A stretch of DNA of 64,000 bases, from contig CALIHP010000012.1 of NCBI GenBank assembly GCA_938020565.1, positions 1-64,000 of the forward strand, in the 5' to 3' direction. The DNA is from an uncultured Anaerolineaceae bacterium (GTDB lineage: Bacteria; Chloroflexota; Anaerolineae; Anaerolineales; Anaerolineaceae). Under the pieces are notes generated by a model that had not been told where the DNA came from, searched no databases, and saw nothing but the letters and a program-made list of their open reading frames with translations. Below, in pieces: positions 1 through 9,219 of the stretch; positions within the stretch are counted from its first letter, which is position 1, and every line of letters begins with the position of its first letter. Both the position numbers and the translations under genes were made by a program.

Positions 1-1
1 A

Positions 2-976
2 ATGAGCGATGGGGCTTATCAGGAGAAGCTTTCCGCCGCGATCCGGCGGAATATAGCGGGCTATCCGGAAGAAATCGCTTCGTTCGTCATCGCGCATTTT
101 TTCAACGCGCTGATCGCGTCGGTTCGCCTTTTCCCGGTTCGGACGGCGCTTTCGCGATATGACGAGCTGGGCGGCGGAACGGCGTTCTGGGAAACGGGGC
201 TGGCGTCGGAAACGCCCGCCGTCGTTTCGATCGGAATGGCTGCCGGCTGCCTGCTGGCGGCGTATGGAATCGCCGCCGCCCGGAAACGGGGCCTGCGCGG
301 ATGTCTTCCAGCGATCGGGCTGATCGTTTTTCATTTCAGCACGGCGCTGGGCCGTTATTCCGCGGGACGTTACCTGATTCCGATGGACTGGGCGCTGCTG
401 CTTTACTTCGGGACGGCGCTGGCGGAGCTTCGCGATGACCTGACGCGTGCGGCCGGATGGCGTCCGGTCCGGCGGAGCGCGGAGGTTCGGCCGGCGCGTC
501 CGCTTCGTCCGCTCGGGGCTCAGGCTGTATGGAGCCTGGCGGCGGCGCTGGCGTTCCTCGGCGCGGCGCTTCCGCTGGCGGAGCGGCTTTTCCCGGCGAC
601 GCTCGCGCCGGCGGGGCGTGCGGAGGTCGCGGCGAAACTGGGACTAAGCGATGCGGAAGCAGCGGCGTATGATTACCTGCGAAGCGCGATCGCGATTTAT
701 CCGCGCTATTACGAGCCGGGGAGCGGCGAACCGGAGAGCGCGAAGGTTGGCTATGACGCCGCGCCGGAGGGACGGCTGATGTTTCTGACGCTGTCGCCGG
801 GAGGGTTTGGAACGATGCGTCTCCGGACGGACGCCGCGCCGGCCTTTTTCCCGGATAACGCAACGGTTTGGATCGCCGGAAAGACAGACGGCGCGGTGAC
901 GGAGGTGTCGCGGGTCCTGGTTGAGGCGGGGGGCGAATCCGCGCTGATTCAAAGCGGGCCGCGGCGGAAGGAATAA
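2..976 (+). CDS. Polytopic membrane protein, C-terminal part (GT-C-like), probably truncated by window edge
   Basis: The frame is open up to the window edge, so the ATG at position 2 is probably internal and the real gene begins upstream. The visible 324 residues hold several hydrophobic segments (about residues 75-95, 100-120, 125-140 and 175-195) followed by a soluble C-terminal domain of about 120 residues. This layout resembles the tail of GT-C-type glycosyltransferases or other surface-glycan membrane proteins. The catalytic N-terminus is not in view, so the function is only inferred from architecture and from the next genes (an oxidoreductase and two more polytopic proteins). Sixteen bases separate it from the next gene, so they are likely co-transcribed. 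I do not recognise a specific family. Confidence 0.55.
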   Translation: MSDGAYQEKLSAAIRRNIAGYPEEIASFVIAHFFNALIASVRLFPVRTALSRYDELGGGTAFWETGLASETPAVVSIGMAAGCLLAAYGIAAARKRGLRGCLPAIGLIVFHFSTALGRYSAGRYLIPMDWALLLYFGTALAELRDDLTRAAGWRPVRRSAEVRPARPLRPLGAQAVWSLAAALAFLGAALPLAERLFPATLAPAGRAEVAAKLGLSDAEAAAYDYLRSAIAIYPRYYEPGSGEPESAKVGYDAAPEGRLMFLTLSPGGFGTMRLRTDAAPAFFPDNATVWIAGKTDGAVTEVSRVLVEAGGESALIQSGPRRKE

Positions 977-992
977 GGGAAAGGATGTTAAC

Positions 993-1976
993 ATGAGATT
1001 TTTAGTCGCTGGATACGGATCGATCGGCCGCCGGCATTTTCGTAACCTGCGCGCCCTGGGACAGGAGGATCTGGTGTTATTGCGTTCGGGACGCAGTACG
1101 CTCCCAGAGGATGAGATCAAAGATGTTCCCGTTGTCAGGACGATTGAAGAAGGGCTTTCCTGTTGCCCCGACGGCGTCGTCGTCGCGAACCCCACCGCGC
1201 TGCATCTGGCGGTTGCGCTGCCGGCGTTGGCGGCCGGCTGCGCTGTTTTGATGGAAAAGCCGATCGACGGCGGGATCGAGCCGGTTCTCGCGGAGCGGAC
1301 GGCGCTTGAAGCGGGGGCGGATCGCTTCCTGATGGGGTTTCAGTACCGGTACCATCCCGGACTGATTCGGGTTCGCAGCCTGATTGCGGAAAATACGATC
1401 GGACGCGTCCTTTCTTACCGGATCCACTGGGGCGAATACCTTCCGGGATGGCACCCGTGGGAGGATTACCGCCGTTCATATGCGGCGCGTGCGGATTTAG
1501 GCGGCGGCGTGCTGCGGACACTCTGCCATCCGCTCGACTATAGCGCCTGGCTCTTCGGCGAACCGGCTCAGCTCTGGGGCTACAGCGGTAAGGTTTCCAA
1601 TCTGGAGCTTGAGGTCGACGATCTGGCCGAGATCGGGATCCGGCATGAGACAGGGATTGTCGGCTCGATTCATCTGGACTATTTTCGCCGTGCGGCGCGG
1701 AACGACATGGAGATCGTCGGCAGCGAGGGCGTTATCCGCTGGCGGAACGACGACGGGCAGGTCTGCGTCCTGAAGCCGGGGCGGACGCCGGATCTCTGGA
1801 CGCCGCCGGCGGGGTTCGAGCGGAACTGGCTCTTCCTGGAAGAGGCGCGTGAATTTATTGCCGTGGCGCGTCGTACTGCGGAACCGTCCTGCACGGTCGG
1901 CGACGGGATTCGCGTGATGCGGATGATCGAGGCTGTGCGGACGTCGATGACGGAGGAGCGCTTTGTCCGGCTGTAA
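993..1976 (+). CDS. Gfo/Idh/MocA family NAD(P)-dependent oxidoreductase
   Basis: This 327-residue protein has an N-terminal Rossmann nucleotide-binding motif (GYGSIGRRH, residues 7-15) and the family signature MEKP (residues 87-90), in which the lysine helps catalysis. The C-terminal alpha/beta sheet domain expected for Gfo/Idh/MocA enzymes follows. Members oxidise or reduce sugar hydroxyl groups or related substrates; the substrate cannot be read from sequence. The ATG at 993 has an AAGGA ribosome site a few bases upstream. The stop overlaps the start of the following membrane protein, so the gene sits in an operon with polytopic glycosylation-type proteins. A role in making a modified sugar for a surface glycan is inference. 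Confidence 0.88.
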   Translation: MRFLVAGYGSIGRRHFRNLRALGQEDLVLLRSGRSTLPEDEIKDVPVVRTIEEGLSCCPDGVVVANPTALHLAVALPALAAGCAVLMEKPIDGGIEPVLAERTALEAGADRFLMGFQYRYHPGLIRVRSLIAENTIGRVLSYRIHWGEYLPGWHPWEDYRRSYAARADLGGGVLRTLCHPLDYSAWLFGEPAQLWGYSGKVSNLELEVDDLAEIGIRHETGIVGSIHLDYFRRAARNDMEIVGSEGVIRWRNDDGQVCVLKPGRTPDLWTPPAGFERNWLFLEEAREFIAVARRTAEPSCTVGDGIRVMRMIEAVRTSMTEERFVRL

Positions 1977-3786
1977 ACGGGGCGCAGGAGCGGAGCGCGC
2001 GCTTTGTCGCCGGAAGCCGCCCCGGTTGATCCTGCTGGACGCGGGCGCGCTCCTGGCGTATCTGATCCTCGCGATTGCGTTTACCCGCCCGCTTTGGGCG
2101 ACGTTGACGGACGGGATTATCGGCCGGATCGGCGACAATATCTATTTTATCTGGCTGGTCGGCTGGTTTAAGAAGGCGTATTTTTCGCTCGGCGTCGATC
2201 CGATGAACGTCTGGTTCCTGAATTATCCGGCGGGCTGGTCACTGGCGTCTACCGAAATTGCCCCAGCGCAGCTGGCGATCGCGGTCCCGTTCGCGCTGCC
2301 GGGCGGCGAAACGTTCGGGTATAACGCGGCGCTGCTGATCAGCTTCGCGCTGTCGGGCTGGTTCTGCTATCATTGGGTCGCATCGCTGACCGGATCGCGC
2401 CGCGCCGGTTTCCTTTCCGGCGTGATTTTCGCCTGCCTCCCGTATCGTCAGGCGCATTTTCTGGCGGGTCACCTGAACCTGTCCGGGACGCAGTGGCTTC
2501 CGCTTTTTTTCTGGGGCTGGTTCGAGATTCTGCGGGCGGATCGCGCGGACGGGCGCGCTGCGCTGTGGCCGGCGCTGCTCGCTGCGTTGGGGCTGGGGCT
2601 GACCGCTCTCTGCTCTCAGTATTACGCGTTCATGCTGATATTTCTTTCCGGGTCGCTGATGATCCTGACGCTGGTCCTTCGGGACCGAAAGCGGTTCCGA
2701 TCGGCGGCGTTCTGGAAGACGCTCGCGGCTTTCGTCGTTTTTTCGCTTCCGCTCCTGATCGTCGCGGAGGCGCCGTTCCTGACGCTGAACGCTTCGGGCG
2801 CGCTCCCCGACCGCGATCTTTCCGCCGTTCGGCAGTATTCCGCGTCGGTCAGCGATTTCTTCCTGCCGGCGACGACGCATTTCGCCTGGGGCGGGCGCGT
2901 CGGCTCGGTATTTCGTCGGGACCTCTGGATCGAATCGACGTTATACCTCGGGGTCGCGGCGCTGGCGCTCTTTTTCGTCGGTCTGACGCTGCGGCGGCGC
3001 CCGGGAGGGGAACGGACGCGCTGGCTCTGGTTCCTGCTCTCTGTCGGCGTTCTTCTCAGCGCGCTTCTGGCGATGGGGACCGATCTGCATTGGAACGAGC
3101 GTCCGGTTGAACTGCCGCTGCCGTCGGCGCTGGCGGAGTGGTTGGGCCGCGGATCGCTCCCGCTCCTTCTCCCCGGATATTTCCTGTTCCGGTTTGTTCC
3201 GTTTTACGCGAAGATCCGGGCGACGATGCGTTTCGGGCTGTTTACCGGGCTGTTCGTCGCCGTTGGCGCAGGGTTGGGCGCGGCCCGGCTCCTCGGTCGG
3301 ACCCGGCGGCGATATGGCACGGCGCTCTTTCTGGGTCTGATTTTAATCTGCGTCCTCGATTTTTATCCGAAATCGTTTCCGGAGCGCGCCGAAATCGCGC
3401 CGCGTCCGGTCGATCTCTGGCTGGCGGAAGAAACGGGCGAAGGCGCGGTCATGCGGCTGCCGTTCGCGCTGAACGACGATCAGGCGGCGACGTACGCTAC
3501 GCTGATTCATGGGAAGCCGTTCGTCGGCGGCTTTTTCAACGCTTTCCCGACGGCGCAGTATCGGAAAATTCGCCCGGTCATGGAGACGTTCCCGTCCGCG
3601 GAAGCGCTTCATCTCGCAAAGGAGTTGGGCGTTGGTTATTTCATTCTCGAACGCGACGACGCGCTCCCGGAAGCGGAACGCGCCGCTGTCCAGGCCGCGG
3701 CGGGCGAACGGGCGGAAACGCTCGGACTGATCCGCCTGTATCAGGACGCGGACGTGATCGTCATGGGTTTTCAGGAGGACGAATGA
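1963..3786 (+). CDS. Polytopic membrane protein, GT-C-like, 607 residues
   Basis: The TTG start at 1963 overlaps the end of the upstream oxidoreductase and has a GGAGG site six bases before it. About eleven hydrophobic segments occupy roughly residues 25-460, and a soluble domain of about 130 residues closes the protein. An acidic residue in the first large extracytoplasmic loop (GRIGDNIYFIWLVGW region) fits GT-C enzymes that use a lipid-linked sugar donor. No strong family motif is visible, so glycosyltransferase is an architectural inference. The stop codon overlaps the next ATG, so translation is probably coupled with that related protein. Confidence 0.65.
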   Translation: MSGCKRGAGAERALCRRKPPRLILLDAGALLAYLILAIAFTRPLWATLTDGIIGRIGDNIYFIWLVGWFKKAYFSLGVDPMNVWFLNYPAGWSLASTEIAPAQLAIAVPFALPGGETFGYNAALLISFALSGWFCYHWVASLTGSRRAGFLSGVIFACLPYRQAHFLAGHLNLSGTQWLPLFFWGWFEILRADRADGRAALWPALLAALGLGLTALCSQYYAFMLIFLSGSLMILTLVLRDRKRFRSAAFWKTLAAFVVFSLPLLIVAEAPFLTLNASGALPDRDLSAVRQYSASVSDFFLPATTHFAWGGRVGSVFRRDLWIESTLYLGVAALALFFVGLTLRRRPGGERTRWLWFLLSVGVLLSALLAMGTDLHWNERPVELPLPSALAEWLGRGSLPLLLPGYFLFRFVPFYAKIRATMRFGLFTGLFVAVGAGLGAARLLGRTRRRYGTALFLGLILICVLDFYPKSFPERAEIAPRPVDLWLAEETGEGAVMRLPFALNDDQAATYATLIHGKPFVGGFFNAFPTAQYRKIRPVMETFPSAEALHLAKELGVGYFILERDDALPEAERAAVQAAAGERAETLGLIRLYQDADVIVMGFQEDE

Positions 3787-5426
3787 GGCTCCGGATAGAA
3801 AATTCAAATTCATCGCTGCTTTGGGCCGGCGCACTTGGAAGCGCGTTCGCCGGCGCGCTCCTGCTGTGGGTGAGCATGTCGCAGTCGGTCGGGATCGGCG
3901 GCGACGCGGTTATTTATCTCGAATCGGCGCGGAATTTTGCCGCCGGCCGCGGGATCGGGCTGATCCAGCCGGACGGCACGTTCCGCCTGATCCCTTATTT
4001 CCCGCCGTTTTATCCGATTGTCCTCGCCGGTTTCGCGAAGCTTGGGGTGGGGCTCCTTTCGGCGGCGAAGCTGATCAATCTGGCCTGCTTTATGCTGATG
4101 ATCGCGCTGGTCAGCTGGGGCGTCGGTCGGGCGGCGAAGCGCTGGTACGTCGGCTGCCTCTGCGGCGGGCTGCTGGCCGGGTCGCCGATCCTGGTTCCCG
4201 GGTATTCATGGGCGATGTCCGAGCCGCTGGCGAATTTATTCGCGGTGGGAGCGCTGGCGTTCCTGCTGCGTTCTTTTGAGGCGGAGGGCCGCGGGGCGTC
4301 GTTTGCGTTGTCGATCGGCTGCGCGGCGGCGGCGGCGGCGACGCGCTACTCGATGATCCTTGTCCCGATCGCCGGAGCGGGACTGACGCTGATCCTCGGC
4401 CGGAGCCGGACGGCGGCGCGCCGCGTTTTCGCGGCGTTCCTTTATGGGGCGGCGTCGCTGCTCCCGTTGGGGGGATGGATGGCGTATGATCATGCGGTGA
4501 CGGCGACGACCGCGTCCCGTTCGCTTCTTGACCGTTCGGAGCTGACGCATGAAATTTTTCGCTACCTGCGGGAGATGGGGATCGTAATTCAGGGTTGGTT
4601 CGTTCCAGAATCATGGTTGGCGAGGCTCGATTGGCGGGAATTTCCGGCCCTGGCGGCTGCGCTGCTGCTGATCGGGCTGCTGCTGATTGTCCTGATCGCT
4701 GCGGCGACGGTTCGCATCGGGGGCGGCAGGGACCGGGACGAGCCGTCGAATACGCTGCTGCTGGCGGCGGCCGCGTTTATACTGGGATATATCGCGCTGA
4801 TCGGCGCGGTTTCGGTAAGGACGTATCCGCCGATTACGATCGGCCAGCGCATGTTCCTTCCGGCGCACATTGCGGCGATCGTGGTTTTTTCGCTGTTGGT
4901 CGGGTCGGATTGGACGGCGCGGGAGGCGCGGACGAAAGCCGGCTTCGCGGTGACGGCGCTTTGCGCGCTGCTGGCCGTCGGGTTTTTTACGCTGAGAACC
5001 GTCCGGATCGCGCGCCAGAACGCTGTTTCCGGTTTCGCCTTCGACGCGCCGGGCTGGCGGGAATCGGAGACGATCGCGGCGCTGAAAACGCGGATGGGCG
5101 GCGACAGCGTGATTGTTTCGAACGAGGAAACGGCGCTGCGGCTGTACCTTGAGCGTCCGATCTGGCAGCTGCGCGAGATTTACGCCGGCGCGGGCGATCC
5201 GTTCCCGCCGTCGTTCAGCGACAGAACCGCCGCCACGGGAGATCCGGCGCGGGCGGCGATTCTCGCGCCGGACGGGATCCTCGTCCTTTTCGACAGTTTT
5301 GAAGATCAGCTGGCCGAGCTTTACGGCGGAAACGGCGCGGAGCTTGCGAAGCGGCTGACCGAGGGGCTGACGCTCGTTTACGACGGCGGCGACGGGAAGA
5401 TTTACCGCTTCGACCCGGTTCCATAA
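3783..5426 (+). CDS. Polytopic membrane protein, putative GT-C glycosyltransferase
   Basis: The start is the ATG at 3783. It overlaps the upstream stop (ATGA) and is preceded by an AGGAGG site; longer open frame upstream is a shadow of the previous gene. The 547-residue product has about nine to ten hydrophobic segments. Just after the first comes GGDAVIYLESARNFAAG, the loop typical of dolichyl-phosphate-mannose-transferase-like GT-C proteins, in which the acidic residue is thought to be catalytic. The C-terminal 120 residues are soluble and probably extracytoplasmic. It closes a four-gene run with the oxidoreductase at 993. Substrate and acceptor are unknown. Confidence 0.68.
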   Translation: MRLRIENSNSSLLWAGALGSAFAGALLLWVSMSQSVGIGGDAVIYLESARNFAAGRGIGLIQPDGTFRLIPYFPPFYPIVLAGFAKLGVGLLSAAKLINLACFMLMIALVSWGVGRAAKRWYVGCLCGGLLAGSPILVPGYSWAMSEPLANLFAVGALAFLLRSFEAEGRGASFALSIGCAAAAAATRYSMILVPIAGAGLTLILGRSRTAARRVFAAFLYGAASLLPLGGWMAYDHAVTATTASRSLLDRSELTHEIFRYLREMGIVIQGWFVPESWLARLDWREFPALAAALLLIGLLLIVLIAAATVRIGGGRDRDEPSNTLLLAAAAFILGYIALIGAVSVRTYPPITIGQRMFLPAHIAAIVVFSLLVGSDWTAREARTKAGFAVTALCALLAVGFFTLRTVRIARQNAVSGFAFDAPGWRESETIAALKTRMGGDSVIVSNEETALRLYLERPIWQLREIYAGAGDPFPPSFSDRTAATGDPARAAILAPDGILVLFDSFEDQLAELYGGNGAELAKRLTEGLTLVYDGGDGKIYRFDPVP

Positions 5427-5627
5427 AGGCGAAGGCGTTTCTCCTGTCCTGTCGTGAGAACGGGAAGAAAGTCATGAAAAAATAAGGATGTCATCAATTC
5501 GGGCGGGCGGACGCTGCTATAGCGCTGGGGTTCCGCTCCGTTTTTCTGGTTTTTTTGCGGCTGAAGAACCGAAATACAGGTGCGCGGCGATACGGCTTTG
5601 TCCATGTACCGAAAATATGCGGTCGGA

Positions 5628-5656
5628 TTGAGCCTGGGCGGGTTCTATGCTAAAAT
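5628..5656 (+). promoter_or_regulatory. Promoter of nrdR-nrdJ
   Basis: TTGAGC (5628-5633) and TAAAAT (5651-5656) are separated by 17 bases, and TGC directly before the -10 makes it an extended -10. Transcription would start near 5663, just before the two NrdR-box-like sequences, leaving a leader of about 265 bases before nrdR. A second TATAAT at 5862-5867 lies closer to the gene but lacks a recognisable -35. Confidence 0.6.
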
Positions 5657-5663
5657 TCTGGTC

Positions 5664-5710
5664 ACGCTATATGCGGGAAAAACGGTTATGCGAAACCCTA
5701 TATATAGCAA
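5664..5710 (+). promoter_or_regulatory. Tandem NrdR boxes
   Basis: The second box (5695-5710, ACCCTATATATAGCAA) matches about 12 of 16 positions of the NrdR-box consensus. The first (5664-5679) conserves mainly its left half, ACGCTATAT. They start exactly 31 bases apart, which is the three-helical-turn spacing known for paired NrdR boxes. They lie immediately downstream of the promoter, fitting repression of nrdR and nrdJ by the NrdR made from this operon. Confidence 0.65.
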
Positions 5711-5815
5711 AAATGGAAACGCGAAATTGACCCTGAGCGCTGCGGCTGGAAAGACCGCGGCGATCCGGATCCGGTATCTTCGGAACGGGATCGTCGAAAG
5801 GGATTGATCCGTTTG

Positions 5816-5849
5816 AAGCTTCCGGGTGTCACGTTGGGCGTGGAAGCTT
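5816..5849 (+). repeat. Inverted repeat in the nrdR leader
   Basis: AAGCTTCC (5816-5823) and GGAAGCTT (5842-5849) are a perfect 8-base inverted repeat with an 18-base spacer. It lies just before a TATAAT (5862-5867) and about 80 bases before nrdR. No T-tract follows, so it is not an obvious terminator. The rest of 5427-5928 holds the promoter and NrdR boxes listed separately and no convincing gene. Confidence 0.35.
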
Positions 5850-5928
5850 TATAAATACGGGTATAATAGAACAAATGTTTGTGCAGGCGGCTGTTTTGCC
5901 TGCGGATTTGATTTCAGGAGAGCGTCAG

Positions 5929-6387
5929 ATGATTTGTCCGTTTTGCGGTGCAGAAAAGACCCGTGTAATCGATACGGGCGAGAAGTGCGACGGCACAGTT
6001 GTTCAGCGTCGCCGGCAGTGCGTCAGCTGTAAAAAGCGATTTAATACGTATGAACGTTCCAGCCTTGGAATGCCGATGGTGATCAAGGAGGACGGCTCGC
6101 GGCAGACGTTCAGCCGGGACAAGCTGGTACGCGGGATTCGGATTGCCTGCGCGAAGCGGCCGGTTTCGGTCGGACGGATCGACGCGCTCGTCGACGAGAT
6201 TGAACGCGATTTGCAGAATTCTTCCAGACGGGAAATCAACTCCCGGACGATCGGCGACAAGGTTATCGCTGGGCTGAAAACGATCGATCCGATCGCTTAT
6301 ATCCGCTATGCGATCGTTTATTTCAAGCTGGACGATTTATCCGCAATTCGGGCAGAAATCGATCGGCTGACTTCCGAAGGTTTATAA
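5929..6387 (+). CDS. nrdR: Transcriptional repressor NrdR
   Basis: NrdR represses ribonucleotide reductase genes by sensing ATP/dATP. The 152-residue length is typical. The N-terminal zinc ribbon is intact (C3, C6, C31, C34), and the ATP-cone follows at about residues 49-139. The ATG at 5929 gives the canonical MxCPxC N-terminus and has an AGGAG site upstream; an earlier ATG at 5875 would add an atypical extension. It lies 35 bases before nrdJ and behind a promoter with paired NrdR boxes, so it probably controls itself and the reductase. Confidence 0.96.
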   Translation: MICPFCGAEKTRVIDTGEKCDGTVVQRRRQCVSCKKRFNTYERSSLGMPMVIKEDGSRQTFSRDKLVRGIRIACAKRPVSVGRIDALVDEIERDLQNSSRREINSRTIGDKVIAGLKTIDPIAYIRYAIVYFKLDDLSAIRAEIDRLTSEGL

Positions 6388-6422
6388 ACGACAGCGCTCG
6401 TGGAAAGGTATGGTGAAGGCAG

Positions 6423-9044
6423 ATGGGAAAATCAGAACTGACCGCTATTCCTCCGCTTCCGGAGGGCTTACCCAGGATTGAGCTAAGCGACAATTCGATT
6501 AAGGTTCTGCGGAAGCGTTACCTGCGCCGCGGAACGAACGACGAACCGGTCGAGACGGTCGACGAGATGTTCTGGCGGGTTGCGTATAATATCGCGGCGA
6601 TCGAGGCGAATTATGGCGGCGACGTCATGAAACGGGCGGAGCAGTTTTATTCGCTGATGACGACGCGGAAGTTTTTTCCGAATTCTCCGACGTTTACCGG
6701 CGCGGGAACGCCGCTGGGTCAGCTGGCCGCCTGTTTCGTGCTCCCGATCAGCGATGACATGGGCAAAAAATCGACCGGAATTTTTCAAACGCTCCGCGAC
6801 GCCGCGCTCATTCAGCAGACCGGCGGCGGAAACGGATTTTCATTTTCGCGCATCCGTCCGAAGGGAATGATCGTTCGGTCGTCCGCCGGAAAGGCGACCG
6901 GTCCGGTCGGCTTTTTACGCGTGTATGATCATGCGTTCAACGAGGTCGCGCAGGGGGGATCCCGCCGCGGCGCGAACATGGCGGTTCTGCGCGTGGATCA
7001 TCCGGATATCGAGGAGTTCGTTACCTGTAAAACGAGCGAGAACGCGATTACCAATTTCAATTTATCCGTTGCAATAACCGACGATTTCATGCGCGCGGTT
7101 GAAGCCGACGCCGAATGGAACCTCGTTTATCCTGACCTGACCGCGCCGGATTTTCCGGCTGATTTTGACGGCGACGTGTCCGATGCGTTGACGGCGGGGC
7201 TGCCGGTCCGCGTCTTTAAGACGCTGCGCGCCCGTGAGCTGTTCGACCTGATCGTGACGCAGGCGCATCATAACGGCGAACCGGGGGTTCTTTTCGTCGA
7301 CGCGGCGAATCGGGAAAATCCGATTCCGAATTTGTACCGGCTGGAATCGACGAACCCCTGCGGCGAGCAATGGCTTGGACCGTATGAGAACTGCTGTCTG
7401 GGGTCGATTAATCTGGCGCGGCATGGCAAAGCGGACGGCTCGATCGACTGGGATACGCTTCGCGACTCGGTTCAAACGGCGACGCGTTTTCTGGATGACG
7501 TTATTGACGCGAACGCTTACGTCCCCGCCGTTCCGCAGCTGCGAACCGCGGCGCTGACCGCCCGCCGGATCGGGCTGGGAATTATGGGCCTGGCGGATAT
7601 GATGTACATGAACCGGATCCGCTACGGCTCGGACGAAGGTCAGGAGTTCGCCGCTCAGGTCATCGAGTTTATCCGGTTCCATACGATGAAAGAGAGCATG
7701 CGGCTGGCGAAGGAGCGCGGCGCGTTTAAAGCGATTCAGGGATCGGTCTATGATCCGAAGGCTTTGAAATGGACCGCGCCGAAGCCGATCGCGCCGTACC
7801 GCTGCGATTTTGGCCGGCCGCCGGTCGATTGGACCGAGATCGCGGCTGAGCTTCGGGAAAGTGGGATCCGAAACGCGGCGCAGCTGACGATCGCGCCGAC
7901 GGGAACGATCGCGACGGTGATCGGCTGCGAAGGGTATGGCTGCGAACCGGTTTTCGCGCTGGCGTATATTCGCCATATGAACGATAACGGGAAGGACGTC
8001 CTGCTGACCTACGCCTCGCCGCAGTTCGAAGCGGCGCTGATCCAGTCCGGATTATCGGAGGAACAGCGGCAGTCGATCGTGAATCAGGTCATGTCAGAGG
8101 GCAGCTGCCAGTCGATCCTGGAACTTCCCGACGAGATCCGGAATACCTTCGTCGTTTCCGCGGATATTACCGCGATCGAGCATATCCGTACGCAGGCGGC
8201 GCTCCAGGCGTTCGTCGATAACAGCCTGTCCAAAACGGTCAATTTCCCGGCGGGTACGACGGTTGAGGAGGTTGCCGACGCGTACAGGATGGCGTGGAAG
8301 CTTGGCTGCAAGGGGACGACGGTATATATTACCGGATCGCGCGACAAGGTCGTTTTAGAGACGCGGTCGACAATGGAAAAGAAGACGGACGGCGCGGAAG
8401 CTCCGGGCGAGCCGGCGATCCTCGCCGTTCCGGACGGGCTGCCGGAAGAACCGCAGATGCGCTTGTGGCATGATATTAAGAAGCCGCGTCCGCGCGCGCT
8501 CCGCGGCTTTACGTATCGAAGCGATACGCCGATCGGAAAATCGTTTATTACGATTAACGAAAACGGCGGCGACCAGCCGTTCGAGGTCTTTATCAATACG
8601 GCTAAGGCGGGGTCGGAGACTTCGGCGATTTCGGAGGCGATCGGGCGGCTGATCTCGTATAACCTACGGATGGCGTCGCCGGTCGAACCGGTCCGCAGGC
8701 TGAAAGATATCGCAGATCAGCTTCATGATATCGGCGGCGGACGTTCGCTCGGTTTCGGACCGAACCGCGTCCGCTCGCTTCCGGACGGACTGGCGACGAC
8801 GCTTCTGGACTACGTTCGGGAACGGCGCGAGCGGATCGCGGCCGAGGAAGCCTTCCGGGCCGCGGCGCCGGGCCCGATTTCACGAGCCGCGGAGACCGGC
8901 GAATCCAGGTCGGGCGACGGGCCAGTCGAAAACGCTGCGAGCTTCATGCGGATCGGCGATTTATGTCCTGAATGCGGCGAGGCGTCGGTGATCAATGAGG
9001 AAGGGTGCCGGAAGTGCTACAGCTGCGGATATTCTGAATGCTGA
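6423..9044 (+). CDS. nrdJ: Vitamin B12-dependent (class II) ribonucleoside-diphosphate reductase
   Basis: This enzyme makes deoxyribonucleotides using adenosylcobalamin and needs no oxygen. The 873-residue chain has the FFPNSP segment near residue 84, a redox cysteine in LAACFVL (C104), the active-site NPCGE loop (N311, C313, E315), and the PTGTIATVIGC segment. The C-terminus ends in a four-cysteine zinc-ribbon-like tail (CPECGE and CRKCYSCGYSEC) that carries the reducing thiols. It follows nrdR closely and should be under the same NrdR-controlled promoter. No class I or III reductase was seen in the window, consistent with an anaerobe or microaerobe able to import or make B12. Confidence 0.96.
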   Translation: MGKSELTAIPPLPEGLPRIELSDNSIKVLRKRYLRRGTNDEPVETVDEMFWRVAYNIAAIEANYGGDVMKRAEQFYSLMTTRKFFPNSPTFTGAGTPLGQLAACFVLPISDDMGKKSTGIFQTLRDAALIQQTGGGNGFSFSRIRPKGMIVRSSAGKATGPVGFLRVYDHAFNEVAQGGSRRGANMAVLRVDHPDIEEFVTCKTSENAITNFNLSVAITDDFMRAVEADAEWNLVYPDLTAPDFPADFDGDVSDALTAGLPVRVFKTLRARELFDLIVTQAHHNGEPGVLFVDAANRENPIPNLYRLESTNPCGEQWLGPYENCCLGSINLARHGKADGSIDWDTLRDSVQTATRFLDDVIDANAYVPAVPQLRTAALTARRIGLGIMGLADMMYMNRIRYGSDEGQEFAAQVIEFIRFHTMKESMRLAKERGAFKAIQGSVYDPKALKWTAPKPIAPYRCDFGRPPVDWTEIAAELRESGIRNAAQLTIAPTGTIATVIGCEGYGCEPVFALAYIRHMNDNGKDVLLTYASPQFEAALIQSGLSEEQRQSIVNQVMSEGSCQSILELPDEIRNTFVVSADITAIEHIRTQAALQAFVDNSLSKTVNFPAGTTVEEVADAYRMAWKLGCKGTTVYITGSRDKVVLETRSTMEKKTDGAEAPGEPAILAVPDGLPEEPQMRLWHDIKKPRPRALRGFTYRSDTPIGKSFITINENGGDQPFEVFINTAKAGSETSAISEAIGRLISYNLRMASPVEPVRRLKDIADQLHDIGGGRSLGFGPNRVRSLPDGLATTLLDYVRERRERIAAEEAFRAAAPGPISRAAETGESRSGDGPVENAASFMRIGDLCPECGEASVINEEGCRKCYSCGYSEC

Positions 9045-9125
9045 AAAGCGGGCGCCGGAAGACGCGCGCTGAGAGCTTTTCGTCGGCGAGGACGTTGGGT
9101 TAATACTTCCTTAATGTTGGAATAA

Positions 9126-9165
9126 TTACAGGTTGGGAATCTGTAAGGCATGAATATGTTATACT
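9126..9165 (+). promoter_or_regulatory. dps promoter region with dyad operator candidate
   Basis: TTACAG (9126-9131) and CTGTAA (9141-9146) form a 6-9-6 perfect dyad. It ends 13 bases before an extended -10, TGTTATACT (-10 hexamer 9160-9165), so it covers the -35 region. The dyad does not match the 7-1-7 PerR/Fur box. It is placed where a repressor of dps would bind, but the regulator is unknown. Confidence 0.4.
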
Positions 9166-9219
9166 GATTGCGACAACAACGGCGCGGATGAACGCGCTTT
9201 ATGATAAGAGAGGGATTTT

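Noticed and set aside
3138..3782. Long N-terminal extension of the membrane protein that starts at 3783
   Set aside because: This part of the open frame lies over the previous gene in another frame and reads as arginine-rich shadow sequence; the ATG at 3783 has an AGGAGG site.
5580..5807. 75-codon frame before nrdR
   Set aside because: It covers the promoter and NrdR boxes, and its codon use does not look coding.
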